Shown: piece after piece, positions 45,122 to 53,865 of the stretch
How positions within the stretch are numbered: the first letter of the stretch is position 1
How the letters are laid out: each line of letters starts with the position of its first letter
NCBI GenBank assembly: GCA_965204095.1
Contig: OZ241991.1
Span: forward strand, 5,766,001-5,830,000
Reading direction: 5' to 3'
Source: JAPPLB01 sp965204095
Lineage (GTDB): Bacteria > Acidobacteriota > Terriglobia > Bryobacterales > UBA6623
DNA: 64,000 nt
Translations under genes and position numbers: made by a program
The notes under the pieces: generated by a model
Database searches by the model: none
Told to the model about the DNA's origin: nothing
What the model saw: only the letters and a program-made list of their open reading frames with translations

Positions 45122-46054
45122 CTAAAGGTCTTCCAAGTCGAAATATCCCTCGTCGATCCGTTTGACCTCGCAGCGAGTCTTCAAGCGCACGCCGATATCA
45201 TGCTTGACCATGAGCCGCGCGAGTTCTTCCCCGTCGATCAGGACGATGCGCTTTGGGCTCCGTGCTACATAGTCCTTGGCGGCGCGCGTAAAACCTGCGG
45301 TAGTGACGAACACACCCTTGCTCGTGCCCGCCGCATCAATCGCTCCAGCGAAGTTGCGCAGGTCGCTTTCACCCACGGTTTTGCCGGCAGCGTATTTCTT
45401 GGCCTGAAGATAAACCTCATCCAGGCCGAGTTTGTCTTCTCGGATAGTACCGTCGATCCCGCCGTCTCCCGAACGCCCGGTCACCCGGCCCATTGCAGCA
45501 TCGCCGCCGCCATAGCCCATGGCGATCAGCAGATCCACCACTACACGTTCGAGAAATGCGGGCTCAGACTGACGAACCCGGTCCAGCACATCCGCCTCCA
45601 GCGCCTCACGCAATTGCCGGTCGGCGCGGGCCAACGCTTCCTCCGGCGTATCCGCCGCATCGTCCGACAATGTGGGCACTAGTTTCTTCTCGGGGGACTG
45701 CTCATTCCTCCTCCCCGTTCGCCACTCGACATAAGCCGGGTAGTTCCTAAGAAGTTCATTGTCGATCCGTGGAGGGGCCTGAGCCAGTAGCCGTTCGCCT
45801 TGCGGTGTCAAACGGTAGACGCCTGGCCGAACCCTTTCCACTAGACCGGCTATCGCCATGTATTTCACCGCCCAGTCTGCCCTGTTCGCAAACTTCATTA
45901 CCCGACCGCTGGGATGCACCTCCCGCATATCATCGGGCGTCAGCCCTTCGGCAGCGGCGACTCGCTCGCGCATTTTGGAGAGCGGTGTCTCCGCACCATC
46001 GGCCAGTGCTTTGAGGGCCGGGAGCATGAGAGATTGATAATCGGGGACGGGCAT
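45122..46054 (-). CDS. mrr: Type IV restriction endonuclease Mrr
   Basis: Methylation-dependent restriction enzyme, 310 residues. An N-terminal winged-helix DNA-recognition domain (~1-100) has DWAVKYMAIAGLVERVRPGVYRLT. The C-terminal Mrr nuclease domain (PD-(D/E)XK fold) has FLERVVVDLLIAMGYGG, GRSGDGGIDGTI and the catalytic VYLQAKKY (Gln-x-Lys). Intact in length and motifs. A degenerate higA lies 47 bases upstream on the same strand, so this is a small defence remnant. Confidence 0.92.
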   Translation of the reverse strand: MPVPDYQSLMLPALKALADGAETPLSKMRERVAAAEGLTPDDMREVHPSGRVMKFANRADWAVKYMAIAGLVERVRPGVYRLTPQGERLLAQAPPRIDNELLRNYPAYVEWRTGRRNEQSPEKKLVPTLSDDAADTPEEALARADRQLREALEADVLDRVRQSEPAFLERVVVDLLIAMGYGGGDAAMGRVTGRSGDGGIDGTIREDKLGLDEVYLQAKKYAAGKTVGESDLRNFAGAIDAAGTSKGVFVTTAGFTRAAKDYVARSPKRIVLIDGEELARLMVKHDIGVRLKTRCEVKRIDEGYFDLEDL

Positions 46055-46100
46055 GGGAGTCCACTCCTTGGTTCAGTCTATGCCGCTTATTGCCGGGGCC

Positions 46101-46366
46101 TCAAGCGTTCGCTATCTGCCAGCCCGCCTTGATCTGAGCCCGGCGAAACTCATGGCTCTCTTGCAGGTTCAACCAGAACTGCGGCGAAGCCCCGAAATAG
46201 CGCGCCAGAGGCAGCAGCGTGTAGGGGATTGTTTCTGCTGATCGTACAGGCTCGCCGTGATCCGGTTTGCTTGCACGTCCAGCACTTACGACAGTGCATT
46301 GTCTGACAGGACGAGTTCTTCAAATTCGTCGCACAATTCCTCTCCCAGATGCACTGGCCTCGTCAT
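46101..46366 (-). pseudogene. HigA-type antitoxin pseudogene
   Basis: On the minus strand, ATG 46366 begins MTRPVHLGEELCDEF, then LSDNALS, an in-frame TAA, then VLDVQANRITASL. After a frameshift the family C-terminus resumes as LARYFGASPQFWLNLQESHEF and ends at TGA 46101. This follows the HigA/VapI layout (MTRPVHPGEILREEF, NRITAI, RLARYFGTSPQFWLNLQ). One stop and one frameshift make it non-functional. No HigB toxin frame was recognised beside it. Confidence 0.75.
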
Positions 46367-46520
46367 CTTATAGGCATCGTCTCAATCTCCAAAATGATAT
46401 TTCACGGAATACTCTCTCGGCGAGGTCGGCGCGCACGCCGCCGTCCCAGGCAGCGTTATTCGCCGAACCAACACGCATGATAAGCTGTGCCTCAGTTTCT
46501 GACTGCAGGGGGCCGGCCTC

Positions 46521-47633
46521 ATGGCGGAGCACGATGTTTCTCGGCGCACGTTCGTCACTCTCGCGGGTGGTGTCGCGGCGGTTCCCGCGGCCGCCGCGGC
46601 TGGCCGCAAGGCAGTGGTCGCGCCGGCGGCGATCAACATGGCCGCGCCGCAAGCGCAAGGCGATCCGATTCGCATTGTGACCACCTACCGGTTCGCGGCC
46701 AACGAGATCCGGCAAATCGAGCAGGCGGCCGCCCCGACGAAAGTGGACATCATCCTCTGCCGCAACCGTGGCGAATTCAAGCGCCGCCTTCCCGAAGCCG
46801 AAGTGATCTACGGAGGGCTCCGCCGGGGCGAGCTCGATAGCGCTCCGAAGGTGCAGTGGATCATGAATGGCGGCGCCGGCGTAGAGAGCATGCCCCAGGA
46901 CTTGCGCGATCACCCGGTCGCTTTCACGAACTACGCCCGCACCTTCGCCCCCGGCATTTCGGAAACCGCCATGGGACTGCTGCTCGCCCTGACACGGCGC
47001 ATCCACACCTACATGAAGCAGTTCTATGTCGACAAGGAGTTGAAACCGCTTGGGACGCCCAAGACCGGCCATCACGGCGAGTTGGCCGGTCGCGTGATGG
47101 GCGTCGTCGGCTTGGGTGGGATCGGCGAAGCCATCGCCCGCCGTGCTTACTACGGTTTCGACATGCGCATCGTGGGCACCGACGCCAAACCCATCCCCAA
47201 GCCGCACTTCGTCGACGAGCTCCACGACCCCACTTGGTTCGAAGAGATGGTGCCGCAGGTGGACGTGCTTGTTTCAGCGGTCCCGCACACACCCCTGACC
47301 GAGCGCATGTTCAATGCGGACGTCTTCCGCAGGATGAAGGAAACCGCCTACTTCATCTGCATGTCGCGCGGCATGGTTTTCGATGACATGGCGCTCGTCA
47401 AGGCTCTCAAGGAAGGTTGGATCGCAGGAGCCGGCCTCGATGTCTTCGCGCCCGACCCGGCGCCCAAGGGCCATCCGATCTACGAGCTCGACAATGTCGT
47501 GATGACTCCCCACACCTCAGGATGGAGCCTCGATCGACAGGTGCGGCTCATCAACCTTTTCTCGGAGAACATCCATCGTTACGCCCGCGGCCAGCCGCTG
47601 ATCAACGTCGTCGACAAGCAGGCGGGCTACTGA
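46521..47633 (+). CDS. Tat-exported D-2-hydroxyacid dehydrogenase family protein
   Basis: NAD-dependent D-isomer-specific 2-hydroxyacid dehydrogenase fold, 370 residues. SRRTFVTLAGGVAAVPAAAA is a twin-arginine-like signal. The Rossmann motif is VVGLGGIGEAIARR. Catalytic Arg is in FICMSRGMV and catalytic His in MTPHTSGWS. The usual catalytic Glu region (DVFxxEP) reads DVFAPDPAP, with Asp in place of Glu. A secreted NAD enzyme is odd; it may be cofactor-loaded before Tat export (inference). The stop TGA begins repeat D2. Confidence 0.85.
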   Translation: MAEHDVSRRTFVTLAGGVAAVPAAAAAGRKAVVAPAAINMAAPQAQGDPIRIVTTYRFAANEIRQIEQAAAPTKVDIILCRNRGEFKRRLPEAEVIYGGLRRGELDSAPKVQWIMNGGAGVESMPQDLRDHPVAFTNYARTFAPGISETAMGLLLALTRRIHTYMKQFYVDKELKPLGTPKTGHHGELAGRVMGVVGLGGIGEAIARRAYYGFDMRIVGTDAKPIPKPHFVDELHDPTWFEEMVPQVDVLVSAVPHTPLTERMFNADVFRRMKETAYFICMSRGMVFDDMALVKALKEGWIAGAGLDVFAPDPAPKGHPIYELDNVVMTPHTSGWSLDRQVRLINLFSENIHRYARGQPLINVVDKQAGY

Positions 47634-47714
47634 CCCGTAGCGTCCTCCTGATCAAGCGGCGTTGACACCCATCCGGATGATTCCCGCTTGAATGATCCGC
47701 ACACGGGCCAAGCC
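47630..47714 (+). repeat. Second dispersed repeat family, copy D2
   Basis: Matches D1 in order and length, starting at the TGA stop of the dehydrogenase gene (ACTGACC) and ending near ACACGGGCCAAGCC. The right-end CTA of D1 is CCA here, and the convergent gene stops 14 bases further on. Confidence 0.75.
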
Positions 47715-47727
47715 TGCGTTGTCGGCT

Positions 47728-48660
47728 CTACATGCGAGCGCGCGTACTGACATATTTCTGACCGCCGCGGGTCAATTGCTCCTGCTTTCCGGATGCGACG
47801 TTGATGCGCCAGATTTCCCACTGCCCGCTTCTGTCGGACTCGAACACGATCCACTTGCCGTCGCGTGAGAACCAGGGATGACCGTCGTTGCCCTTCGCCT
47901 TGGTCAGATTGCGAGCGTCCGACCCGTCGATGTTGGCGATGAAGACCTCGTCCTCGCCGGCCGCGGCGTTCTGCCACGCCAGCCGTTTCCCGTCGGGCGA
48001 GATGGCCGGCCGCCGATGCAGATGCTTCGCGTCGGTCAGGTACTGCGCCTTTGATCCGGGGCCGTGTCCCCACATCCGGACCAAACCGACCTCGCGCGGA
48101 TTGACCCCGCGGTTCTTCTCGTGCATGAAGATGATGCTGTCGGGCAGCGCGACGCCGTTCGTCGCTTGCATGGTCACCTCATACCCGTCCTCGGGGGTGC
48201 CAACCCACATGGCCCGGTGGTTGCCGCAGTCACGGTGGTAAGCCAACAGATCGTCAATCGGCGATACCGTGGCGTGATGCAGCGCGCAACCCGGCGCATG
48301 CAGCATGACTTCCCTTTTGCCGCTATAGATGTTGATCTTTACCAGCCGTCCTTCGAAATGATGGTCGAGCCGGTTCGTCGGAAACTCCGCGTAGAGCACG
48401 TGCTCCTGGTCCGAGTAGAACGAAGGGTGCTCGTCGTAGCCGTCACCGAACGTCAACTGACGTAGATGCGTGCCATCTTCCTCCATCAGCCACAGCTTGC
48501 CCGCGATCACCTGAGCGCCTGTTCCCGCGTCGAGATGGGATCGCTGGAAAATGATCGGGTTGCGGTAGCGGTAGGCTGGCTCCTGCGCCTGCGCGGCCCA
48601 AGCCGTCAGGATCATGAGTACGAAAGTGACGGGGGCGGTGCAACGGGCACGGTCCAGCAT
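47728..48660 (-). CDS. Periplasmic TolB-like WD40/PD40 propeller protein
   Basis: Exported protein of 310 residues from the ATG at 48658-48660, with signal peptide TAPVTFVLMILTAWAAQAQ. PD40 propeller motifs include HLRQLTFGDGYDEHPSFYSD, AISPDGKRLAWQNAAAGEDEVF and HPWFSRDGKWIVFESDRSGQWEIWRI. A longer frame to 48759 would run into repeat R7 and is rejected. Function unknown; probably a periplasmic binding or sensing protein. Confidence 0.8.
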   Translation of the reverse strand: MLDRARCTAPVTFVLMILTAWAAQAQEPAYRYRNPIIFQRSHLDAGTGAQVIAGKLWLMEEDGTHLRQLTFGDGYDEHPSFYSDQEHVLYAEFPTNRLDHHFEGRLVKINIYSGKREVMLHAPGCALHHATVSPIDDLLAYHRDCGNHRAMWVGTPEDGYEVTMQATNGVALPDSIIFMHEKNRGVNPREVGLVRMWGHGPGSKAQYLTDAKHLHRRPAISPDGKRLAWQNAAAGEDEVFIANIDGSDARNLTKAKGNDGHPWFSRDGKWIVFESDRSGQWEIWRINVASGKQEQLTRGGQKYVSTRARM

Positions 48661-48694
48661 CAAAGAGATAGTACCGTACGCCAATGCCGCGTCT

Positions 48695-49002
48695 TGGCCT
48701 GCATTTCTCACCACGTGGCGAGGCGAAGTGCGTGAGAGGGCCGTCAGGACGAGGCGCAAGCCGGGCGGAGGAAAAAGGCGCGCGCAGGCGTACTTGACAA
48801 ATCGCCTCCTTCACCCCTCGGGTCACGAAACACGAAACACGCAATAAGGCTTTCCCGAAACATGGTCTTAACACAAGCTGCCTGAGAGCAATGGCCGTGC
48901 CAGCTGCTTGGGTTTTTGGGTCACGAAACACGAGACACGAAACACGAATCACGGCCTTTTATCGTTTGCTTCGACCGTCGGGTGTTGAGAAATGCAGGTT
49001 AG
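48695..49002 (+). repeat. Dispersed TIR element copy R7 (long, composite core)
   Basis: About 308 bp with both ends present. The left part shares the G/A-rich core variant of R1 (GGGCGGAGGAAAAAGG). The middle and right contain two stretches of type B CACGAAACACGAA units (around 48825-48845 and 48921-48955), as if two core events had accumulated. The right end TTA is the metF stop codon. Confidence 0.85.
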
Positions 49003-49886
49003 GCCGCCGGTTTGTTGGCGAGCAGGCTTTTGATGGACTGATAAATCGCCCGCGTCGCCGTCGAGCGGTTCAGGGTGTAGAAATGAATGCCCGGCACGCC
49101 GTCGCGCAGCAGGTCTTCGCACTGCCGAGTGGCGTGATAAATGCCGACCTGCCGCACGGCTTCCGCATCGTCCTCGACGGCTTCGATCTTTTGCCGCAGA
49201 AGGTGCGGTAGACTCGCTCCGCACATCCGGGTGAAGCGCTTGATCTGTTTCACGTTCAGAATCGGCATGATCCCGGCCAGGATCGGCACTCGGACCCCGG
49301 CTGCCACGGCTCGCTCGCGAAACCTCAAGTAGTCATCGTTGTCGAAGAAGAGCTGGGTGATCAGGAAGTCGACTCCGGCGTCCACCTTGCGTTTGAGGTT
49401 GTCCAGGTCGGCTTCGGCGCTGGGCGCTTCCGGATGCTTTTCCGGATAGCAGGCCCCGCCAAGACAGAACGAATGCCTCTCGCGAATGAACGCCACCAAC
49501 TCGTTGGCGTATCGGAAGCCGCCAGACGTGGGGACGAACTCCGATTCTCCCTTCGGCGGATCGCCCCGCAGCGGCAGTACGTTATCCAGCCCTGCGGCCG
49601 CAAGATCGTCGAGCACGGAGCCGATCTCGTCACGGTTGGCGCCGACGCAGGTCAGGTGCGCCATCGACTCGATCCCGATCTCGTGTTTGATGCGCTTGAC
49701 GAGTTCCACGGTCTTGCGGCGTGTGCTGCCGCCGGCGCCGTAAGTCACCGAAACGTAGCTCGGATCGAGCCCCTTCAGCGCCTCGATCGTCGCGAACAAA
49801 GACGCGAACCCCGCATCATCCTTGGGCGGGAAGAACTCGAACGAGACCGCCCGGCGGTCCGTCTTCAAGATGTCGGAGATTCTCAT
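48999..49886 (-). CDS. metF: Methylenetetrahydrofolate reductase
   Basis: FAD-dependent reductase giving 5-methyl-THF for methionine synthesis, 295 residues. SFEFFPPKDDAG holds the catalytic Glu. Other family segments are VSVTYGAGGSTR, HLTCVGANRDEI, VLPLRGDPPKG and DFLITQLFFDNDDYLRF. The start is ATG at 49884-49886. The stop TAA is part of repeat R7. Confidence 0.95.
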   Translation of the reverse strand: MRISDILKTDRRAVSFEFFPPKDDAGFASLFATIEALKGLDPSYVSVTYGAGGSTRRKTVELVKRIKHEIGIESMAHLTCVGANRDEIGSVLDDLAAAGLDNVLPLRGDPPKGESEFVPTSGGFRYANELVAFIRERHSFCLGGACYPEKHPEAPSAEADLDNLKRKVDAGVDFLITQLFFDNDDYLRFRERAVAAGVRVPILAGIMPILNVKQIKRFTRMCGASLPHLLRQKIEAVEDDAEAVRQVGIYHATRQCEDLLRDGVPGIHFYTLNRSTATRAIYQSIKSLLANKPAA

Positions 49887-49970
49887 GCAGCCTCTGGAAT
49901 CCTACCCAGTCTAATGGAATCGCCTCCTGCGGCAGCACGCCCCCTGCGCGTTGAGGCTGCCCCATCCGGC

Positions 49971-50131
49971 TGGCCTGCCTTTCTCGCCACGCGGCGAGGC
50001 GAAGTGCGTGTGAGTGCGGTCAGGACCAAGCGCGCGCCGCCCGCTCCGGTAACACGGCCATTACGGTTCGCCGGCCCTCGGGCATTTCTTTCTGGAGCGA
50101 ACCATGCCCCTCCAAAGGTTTTCACTAACCA
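49971..50131 (+). repeat. Dispersed TIR element copy R8 (type C core, no right TIR)
   Basis: The left TIR is diverged (CCTGCCTTTCTCGCCAC). The core then switches to a third type shared with R13: CCGGTAACACGGCC, TTTCTGGAGCGAACCA and AAAGGTTTTCACTAAC. The right TIR is missing; copy R9 begins immediately, so the two form a tandem. Confidence 0.8.
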
Positions 50132-50316
50132 CTAGCCTGCATTTCTCACCACGTGGCGAGGCGAAGTGCGTGAGAGGGCCGTCAGGACGAGGCGCGCGCC
50201 GCTTGGCGCGCGCAGGCGTACTTGAACAGTACGTTGAGCACGGCAAGCAAGCGCAACGAAGTCATGGCGGTCGTATCGTGTGCTTCGACCGTCGGGTGGT
50301 GAGAAATGCAGGCTAA
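50132..50316 (+). repeat. Dispersed TIR element copy R9
   Basis: Full type A copy with perfect TIRs, directly abutting R8. It is one of the best reference copies together with R5, R10 and R15. Confidence 0.93.
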
Positions 50317-50322
50317 CCCCGC

Positions 50323-50646
50323 TCAAAGCTCCCGGTAACGATGCTCCTCCATCCGCACCCGCCGCCCCGCGAACCGGACGCCCTCGGTCTCCAGGCGCAT
50401 CCTCTGCTCCAGGCCCGCCTCGCCCGGCAATGCAATGCGGCCTCCCGCGGCGAGGATGCGGTGCCACGGAAGCCCGAGCCCGTCCGGCGCCCGCCGCAAC
50501 GCCCAGCCGACCTGTCGCGGCGAGCAACGTGGGTGAACGGCCCGTGCGATGTCGCCGTAGGTGGCCACGAATCCCACAGGGACGCGCCGGACCGCCTCCC
50601 AGATTCGTTCGGCCAGTGCTTCAGACTGTGGCCGCAGCGCTTTCAC
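50323..50646 (-). CDS. Alkyltransferase-like protein (ATL, MGMT-related)
   Basis: DNA-binding protein related to O6-alkylguanine-DNA alkyltransferase, ~107 residues. The winged-helix region VGFVATYGDIARAVHP and SPRQVGWALRRAP is typical. The active-site Cys of MGMT (PCHR) is Trp here: GLPWHRILAAGGRI. PWHR is the hallmark of ATL proteins, which bind alkylated guanine and pass it to nucleotide excision repair without transferring the alkyl group. GTG 50646 is chosen; a TTG at 50679 would add 11 residues. Confidence 0.85.
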   Translation of the reverse strand: MKALRPQSEALAERIWEAVRRVPVGFVATYGDIARAVHPRCSPRQVGWALRRAPDGLGLPWHRILAAGGRIALPGEAGLEQRMRLETEGVRFAGRRVRMEEHRYREL

Positions 50647-50831
50647 CGAATAGGATATACCTGCGAACCGGCGACACAAAAAAGCCCCTCGACAGCAGCG
50701 CCCTTGATGGGCTTGCGCAAGACAGCGAGGCTCTGTCCGGAGATCGGTTCCTGGTTAAGGATTACCATTTCATCCGGATCGGGTAGTGCACCGAATGCAT
50801 GAGTCGAGGCACGGTCTCGACGGACAGCCGA

Positions 50832-51503
50832 TCAATCGCTCTCGGGGCAGAGCACAAGCACTTCTCGAGCGACCGGCGCGACCTTCGATATGTCAAATGT
50901 GGCGGTCCACACGATTTCGTGGTCCACTGTGCGCACGGCCAATTTGTGGTGCCCACCCGTGGCTAAGCGTTCGAGGAACGTCCACGGTGAATATCTCTCA
51001 TTATGAATCCAAGCTGGGAGACTCACGCTGTCTCGAAGACCACGGCCGTCGCTCGCCCCCCACTGTTCAACTTCTGGTTTCTCGGTGTCAAACCGGATAA
51101 TCACATCACGATCCACCGTTTCTATCAGGGCAAAAAAATCAATAGGAGGACGGTTGGGGTTGTCAGGGTCGAATTCCGGCCTCAACACTGGAGACATGAT
51201 GCTGACATCGAGGGCAAAGTCCTTAGACAAATATCCCTGGGGGGAAGAAACACCCCAGGTACCTTGGGTGTTGCAACTGATTTTCAGGGTAGGGATTCCA
51301 GTGATGGCGCCGTCACGCGTCATCGTATCTACTATGCGTCCGTACAACAAAGCAAGCACTCTTTTTTCATCCGTGATCGGATCGATCTCACGATGAACAT
51401 GCCATTTGGGCGGGTCTGGCGGTTCTTCTTGCGCTGATCCTTTGCTGGCAAACAGTAGCAGGTGGCAGGCCACAATCAACCAAGCTGTTTTCTGGCTACT
51501 CAT
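50832..51503 (-). CDS. Secreted VasI/TagO-like protein of unknown role
   Basis: Exported protein of 223 residues. The ATG at 51501-51503 gives signal peptide TAWLIVACHLLLFASKGSAQ. The body has DPITDEKRVLALL, TLKISCNTQGTWGVSSPQGYL, VIIRFDTEKPEVEQWGASDG and ends VLVLCPESD. The order (opening DPITD, one mid Cys, an RFD strand, W-x2-S, a terminal Cys) resembles the VasI/TagO-type periplasmic fold of some type VI secretion loci. No T6SS genes are nearby, so only the fold resemblance is suggested. Lower A/T bias suggests acquisition. Confidence 0.65.
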   Translation of the reverse strand: MSSQKTAWLIVACHLLLFASKGSAQEEPPDPPKWHVHREIDPITDEKRVLALLYGRIVDTMTRDGAITGIPTLKISCNTQGTWGVSSPQGYLSKDFALDVSIMSPVLRPEFDPDNPNRPPIDFFALIETVDRDVIIRFDTEKPEVEQWGASDGRGLRDSVSLPAWIHNERYSPWTFLERLATGGHHKLAVRTVDHEIVWTATFDISKVAPVAREVLVLCPESD

Positions 51504-51639
51504 GACTAGGAATGGAGTCACCCGCAACGATTTGTGAATCCGCACCAAGGGAAGAGCCTCGGCCCCCCCGAGGCGCTTCCATGGAATCCTGCCACGTTGA
51601 TTTAAACCGACGGCGGTCAAGCCACGCTGGGCTTTGGCG

Positions 51640-51894
51640 TCAGTTGGCAGCAACCCGTCCAGTAATGGCCTCGCGCAATCCTTCCAGCAACCCTTCGAGC
51701 TTGGCTTGGCTATGCTCCAGCCGCGCCACGCGCTCTGCCAGTTGCTTCATGTCTTCTCGCAGCCGCGACTCCATCCGGGCCATGTCCTCCCGCAGTCCGC
51801 GGCTGCTGGTCAAGATCAGCCCGGCCAAAGCCACTCCAACTGCCACAACTGCGGTCAAGATGCTGATTGGTTCAACGCTCATGCTTTTCTCCAA
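51640..51894 (-). CDS. Small membrane-anchored coiled-coil protein
   Basis: Protein of 84 residues. A membrane helix (ISILTAVVAVGVALAGLILT, ~10-29) is followed by a charged coiled coil (LREDMARMESRLREDMKQL) and the tail LEGLLEGLREAITGR. Similar short proteins with an RxxGLLEGL ending are common in diverse bacteria, often near restriction or toxin genes. Function unknown. The gene between it and 51503 is absent (136 bp gap). Confidence 0.65.
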   Translation of the reverse strand: MEKSMSVEPISILTAVVAVGVALAGLILTSSRGLREDMARMESRLREDMKQLAERVARLEHSQAKLEGLLEGLREAITGRVAAN

Positions 51895-51958
51895 TCAGTT
51901 GCTGCCCATTCTCCCACACCCCGGATAAGAACGGCAGGGAAAATGTTTCCGGCTCGCT

Positions 51959-53410
51959 TTAGGTCAGCAGCTTGTGGATCACGTTTCCGCCCACGTCGGT
52001 CAGGCGAAAATCACGGCCCTGAAACTTGAATGTCAGCTTCTCGTGATCCAGGCCGAGCAGGTGCAGCACGGTCGCCTGCACGTCATGAACCGAGACCTTG
52101 TCTTCGACCGCGTTGAAGCCGAGTTCGTCCGTCTCGCCGATCATCTGGCCCGGCCGCACGCCTCCGCCCGCGAACCACATCAGGAACGCGTCGATGTGAT
52201 GATTGCGTCCGATCGTCTCCCGCAGTTCGCCCATCGGAGTGCGGCCGAATTCGCCGCCCCACATTACCAGCGTCTCATCCAGTAGGCCGCTGGACTTGAG
52301 GTCGCGGATCAGCGCAGCGACCGGCCGGTCGATCTGCCTCGTGACGTTGTCGAGAGCCTCGTTGAGGTTCTGGCCGCCCGTGCCGTGATGATCCCAATCG
52401 GTGTGATATAGCTGCACGAACCGCACGCCGCGCTCGACCAGCCGCCGCGCCAGCAGACAGTTGTTCGCGAACGAGTTCGCGCCGGGTTCGACGCCGTACA
52501 TCTCGAGAGTCTTGGGACTCTCCTCGGCGAAGTTGATCAATTTCGGCCCGCTGGTCTGCATGCGAAACGCCATCTCGTACGATGAAATGCGCGTCGCGAT
52601 CTCGGGATCTCCCGTTTCCTGAAGGTGATCGAGGTTGAGGCGGCGGATCGTCTCGATGGTCCGGCTTTGGCGCTGGCGGCTCATGCCCTCCGGGTTCGAG
52701 AGGTTCAGAATCGGGTCGCCGCCTCCCTGAAATGGGACTCCCTGATACGCGGTGGGGATGAATCCGCTGCCCCAGTTCAGCGCGCCGCCCCGCGGCCCGC
52801 GCGGCCCGGACTGCAGCACGACGAAGCCCGGCAATTCGTCTGACTCGCTGCCGAGCCCGTACGTCACCCAGGCCCCCATGCTCGGATGCCCGAATCGAGG
52901 CGTCCCGGTGTTCGCGAAGATCTTCGCGGGCGCGTGGTTGAAATTCTCGCCCTGGATCGTCTTGATGAACGCCAGGTCATCGACTACCTGCGCGGTGTGT
53001 GGCAGGCACTCTGAGACCCACTGGCCCGACTGGCCGTAGCGCTTGAACTCGCGGCGGGTTCCCAACAGTTGCGGAACCTGCTTCGAGAAGCTCTCCATGA
53101 AGGCGAAGCGCTTCCCTTCGAGGAACGATTGCGGAATCTCCTTCCCGCTGTAGCGTTGCAACTCTTTCTTGTGCTCGAACAGTTCGAACTGGCTCGGTCC
53201 TCCGGCCATGAACAGGTAGATGACGCTCTTGGCCTTGGGGGCGAAATGCGGAGCCTTCGGTGCGAGCGGGTTGCTGACCTTGGGCCGGTTCGCCGCGCGT
53301 GCGCTGGCGCCCAGGTACGATCCCAGAGCCAACGGCCCGAGACCAACGAAGCATTGATTGAAGAACTGCCGCCGTGTGCGGTTCAGAAGGTTCCGTTGCT
53401 CAGGCTCCAT
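51959..53410 (-). CDS. DUF1501 family protein, Tat-exported, sulfatase-like
   Basis: Protein of 483 residues related to alkaline-phosphatase/sulfatase-fold DUF1501 proteins. The N-terminus TRRQFFNQCFVGLGPLALG is a twin-arginine-like signal. Conserved segments are KSVIYLFMAGGPSQFELFEHK, FAFMESFSKQVP, FVQLYHTDWDHHG, VMWGGEFGRTP and GRNHHIDAF with putative metal ligands. These usually pair with a DUF1549/DUF1553 cytochrome-like partner in Planctomycetota and Acidobacteriota; no partner is beside it here. Confidence 0.87.
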   Translation of the reverse strand: MEPEQRNLLNRTRRQFFNQCFVGLGPLALGSYLGASARAANRPKVSNPLAPKAPHFAPKAKSVIYLFMAGGPSQFELFEHKKELQRYSGKEIPQSFLEGKRFAFMESFSKQVPQLLGTRREFKRYGQSGQWVSECLPHTAQVVDDLAFIKTIQGENFNHAPAKIFANTGTPRFGHPSMGAWVTYGLGSESDELPGFVVLQSGPRGPRGGALNWGSGFIPTAYQGVPFQGGGDPILNLSNPEGMSRQRQSRTIETIRRLNLDHLQETGDPEIATRISSYEMAFRMQTSGPKLINFAEESPKTLEMYGVEPGANSFANNCLLARRLVERGVRFVQLYHTDWDHHGTGGQNLNEALDNVTRQIDRPVAALIRDLKSSGLLDETLVMWGGEFGRTPMGELRETIGRNHHIDAFLMWFAGGGVRPGQMIGETDELGFNAVEDKVSVHDVQATVLHLLGLDHEKLTFKFQGRDFRLTDVGGNVIHKLLT

Positions 53411-53615
53411 GCATTGTCCCCCGCTTACCCGGACCCGACTGTATGAATCATAGCACTGTGCCGCGCACTCTCCCGCCCGGCGGACCGTGCCCCGAGGCGC
53501 CGGCCTCGGCGTTCACATCCTCGTCCGTATGCTGGCGCCGGTTCGGGGAGCGCCGAGTGCATGCGGGCAGATGGGAATCTCCTTGCGCCGTCAGCTCTCT
53601 GCTCATGGACAAATG

Positions 53616-53800
53616 CTAGCCTGCATATCTCACCACGTGGCGAGGCGAAGTGCGTGAGAGGGCCGTCAGGACGAGGCGCGAGCCGCTTGGCGCGCGCAGG
53701 CGTACTTGAACAGTACGTTGAGCACGGCAAGCAAGCGCAACGAAGTCCTGGCGGTCGTATCGTGTGCTTCGACCGTCGGGTGGTGAGAAATGCAGGCTAG
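53616..53800 (+). repeat. Dispersed TIR element copy R10
   Basis: Full type A copy with one TIR change (GCATATCT). It fills most of the 455-bp divergent region between the DUF1501 and UnbV genes. The 205 bases before it hold no gene. A frame reading through its right end into the UnbV gene exists, but ATG 53866 is the better start. Confidence 0.92.
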
Positions 53801-53865
53801 TGAGCCGCCCGCCTTCACCGTTGTTGCATGAAGCTGGGGCTATCTTCCTGTGGGAAAATGCCCAC

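Noticed and set aside
52977..53354. Frames opposite or out of phase with the DUF1501 gene, and many similar ones opposite recN, pheT, purB and the receptor gene
   Set aside because: All are explained by GC-rich third positions in the real genes; none has a start with a ribosome site or a family motif.
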